Below are positions 62,886-64,000 of a stretch of 64,000 nt of DNA, in pieces. The translations under genes and the position numbers were made by a program. The DNA is taken from NCBI GenBank assembly GCA_013200995.1, contig CP053688.1:3224001-3288000 (forward strand). The letters run 5' to 3'. The notes under the pieces were generated by a model. It did not search any database. It saw only the letters and a program-made list of their open reading frames with translations, and was not told where the DNA came from. Positions within the stretch are counted from its first letter, which is position 1, and each line of letters starts with the position of its first letter. The DNA comes from Arthrobacter citreus. GTDB lineage: Bacteria; Bacillota; Bacilli; Bacillales; Bacillaceae_G.

Positions 62886-62952
62886 AAGACTGTCCCATTT
62901 AGACAGTCTTAGACATTCCTTAAGCAACTAACGCATCAGTTAGTTGCTTAAG
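62886..62952. terminator. Two perfect hairpins downstream of nucleotidyltransferase gene
   Basis: Hairpin one: AAGACTGTC (62886-62894) with GACAGTCTT (62902-62910). Hairpin two: CTTAAGCAACTAAC (62919-62932) with GTTAGTTGCTTAAG (62939-62952), loop GCATCA. Neither has a long T tail, so they may stabilise the transcript 3' end rather than terminate it. Confidence 0.6.
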
Positions 62953-62963
62953 AAGCTTACATT

Positions 62964-63659
62964 TTATTGTTTAAATCCATCGAATAACTGTCCACCTAGT
63001 GGCTCATAGATTTCATTGACTAGTTCAATAAATGGCTGTTTATTTCTAGTTCTAAAATACTCATTTAAAGTGTTGAAATACCTTTCAGACAATGATTCAT
63101 CATATTCCTTAAATGCTCTTACTAAACTTTTCCCACGTCCAGTCCACCGTTTGTTAAAGCGCAGAATAAAATCAGCAACCTGTGTAGAAAGTAAATTAAG
63201 TGTCATCATAGCCTCATCATCATTTTTCGAATCAACAAAATCATCAAGTAAATCATACACAAAATAACGTGATAATCGAATAAATTCAGGCGTTAATGTT
63301 TCTGGACCTACATTTAAATAATCAATTGCAACTTGTTTTACGGAATTAATCGCTGGATGTTCCTTTAAAACAATTCCATCATTGATCATACTGGCTAAAA
63401 CAGGTCGTCCACTTTGTTTTTCTTTGGCAAAACATTCTTTGTAGGATAAATAATTATGTAAAAACGATTCAATTTTCCAATCATATCTTACATAACTTTC
63501 TCTAGTATTAGGACGGTCTTCGTAAAAAACGATGATATCCAAATCGGAACTTTCTGTCGCTAACCCCTTCGATACACTTCCAGCTAATAAAGCAAATTGA
63601 CAATCTCCGTGAAACTCTTCAATAAAACGTTTTGCTGCATCTATTGCTTCTAATTTCAT
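62964..63659 (-). CDS. Nucleotidyltransferase domain protein
   Basis: This ~231-residue protein has the minimal nucleotidyltransferase motif LLAGSVSKGLATESSDLDIIVFYE (Gly-Ser-x3-Gly with the DxD pair) in residues ~25-50 and a helical C-terminal half (SRYFVYDLLDDFVDSKNDDEAMMTLNLLSTQVADFILRFNKRW) like that of aminoglycoside-type transferases. It may transfer a nucleotide to a small molecule or protein; no substrate can be assigned. I prefer ATG at 63657-63659, 7 nt after GGGGGA; a TTG at 63674 overlaps that site. Confidence 0.85.
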   Translation of the reverse strand: MKLEAIDAAKRFIEEFHGDCQFALLAGSVSKGLATESSDLDIIVFYEDRPNTRESYVRYDWKIESFLHNYLSYKECFAKEKQSGRPVLASMINDGIVLKEHPAINSVKQVAIDYLNVGPETLTPEFIRLSRYFVYDLLDDFVDSKNDDEAMMTLNLLSTQVADFILRFNKRWTGRGKSLVRAFKEYDESLSERYFNTLNEYFRTRNKQPFIELVNEIYEPLGGQLFDGFKQ

Positions 63660-63783
63660 TTCTTTATCCCCCAAAATATCATTACTACTATCACAATCTA
63701 TTAATTATGATTTTAATAAAAATTCGTCGAATTTTATTCTTTTCCTTTTATAATTTTGTTCGACTAAACTGCCATTAAGTGAC

Positions 63784-63809
63784 ATAAAAAAATCGACTTA
63801 AAAGCCGAT
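63784..63809 (-). terminator. Terminator of right-edge gene
   Basis: On the minus strand ATCGGC pairs with GTCGAT (one G-U pair) around TTTTAA, followed by TTTTTTT. Confidence 0.7.
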
Positions 63810-63818
63810 CAGGTTGTA

Positions 63819-63839
63819 CAACTAATGCATCAGCTAGTT
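63819..63839 (-). repeat. Second GCATCA-loop hairpin
   Basis: AACTA (63820-63824) pairs with TAGTT (63835-63839) with GCATCA in the loop, closely resembling the 62919-62952 hairpin in its central 20 nt. It also lies 3' of a minus-strand gene. Confidence 0.5.
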
Positions 63840-63865
63840 CAATAAGGATTTTTTATTCATAAAAC

Positions 63866-64000
63866 CTACCTGATAAGAGAATTACCGCAAATTCCTTCCA
63901 ACTTGGAATCTGACAATATATCTGTATCTGTCATCCAAGCTTCCATTGCTTCTAAATAAGCCTCAAGAGTTATATTTTCCCATTCTTTGTCATTTGTATC
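63866..64000 (-). CDS. C-terminus of small cytosolic protein (5' part outside window)
   Basis: An open frame enters from the right edge and ends at TAG (63866-63868) after 44 codons. The translation includes WENITLEAYLEAMEAWMTD, which recalls the C-terminal end of small DUF7660-type proteins of unknown function. No other domain is visible in this fragment. Followed by a hairpin and a U-tailed terminator, consistent with a real gene end. Confidence 0.6.
   Translation of the reverse strand, partial: DTNDKEWENITLEAYLEAMEAWMTDTDILSDSKLEGICGNSLIR

Overview
The window is low in G+C and densely coded, with strong AGGAGG-type ribosome binding sites, many U-tailed hairpin terminators and frequent TTG or GTG starts. 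It carries a spore-coat operon (cotJABC), a yce-type TerD/TelA stress operon, a ycnJ/ycnI pair, ywr-type and yhgD/yhgE neighbourhoods and Bacillus-type operators (Fur, Rex, MhqR). Together these point to an endospore-forming member of the Bacillaceae. I cannot name the species from the sequence. No rRNA, tRNA, CRISPR array or intact transposon was seen.

Layout. 1-1.4 kb: a Fur-controlled siderophore uptake operon that runs off the left edge. 1.7-6.3 kb: a TerD-TerD / HTH-YceG-TelA envelope and tellurite stress block. 6.5-14.4 kb: a 2,630-residue secreted PHP-domain protein. 14.7-21.4 kb: a six-gene envelope metal-handling locus (HupE, YcgR, YcgQ, a cupredoxin-like membrane protein, CopC-CopD, YcnI). 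21.8-23.4 kb: an ECF41 sigma factor facing its carboxymuconolactone decarboxylase partner, with three matching promoters. 23.4-26.1 kb: cotJCBA and an amine oxidase. 26.4-27.6 kb: a ring-cleaving dioxygenase with a perfect MhqR operator. 27.6-33.5 kb: cydABCD with Rex boxes. 33.9-42.6 kb: an Lrp regulator, a five-gene peptide ABC importer, a cytoplasmic gamma-glutamyltransferase and a split chromate transporter. 42.9-46 kb: YhgE/Pip and its TetR regulator. 46-50.8 kb: a sodium:alanine symporter, an SDR, a multidrug MFS transporter and its TetR regulator. 51-52.2 kb: an RNPP-like HTH-TPR regulator. 52.6-61.2 kb: a 2,859-residue subtilase. 61.2-63 kb: a 1.7-kb stretch without large genes but rich in hairpins and short repeats, with one 34-codon ORF. 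63-64 kb: a nucleotidyltransferase and a partial small gene.

The least explained signal is a dispersed element present three times (21.4, 26.3 and 52.3 kb). It has a conserved leader followed by five TTGATA units spaced almost exactly 21 nt apart, always 3' of a gene and on that gene's strand. Other points of interest are a tandem pair of ECF41 promoters, a probable AUA start codon on the CopC-CopD gene, three exported metal proteins whose mature N-terminus is predicted to be histidine, and two giant secreted multidomain proteins that fill about a quarter of the window.
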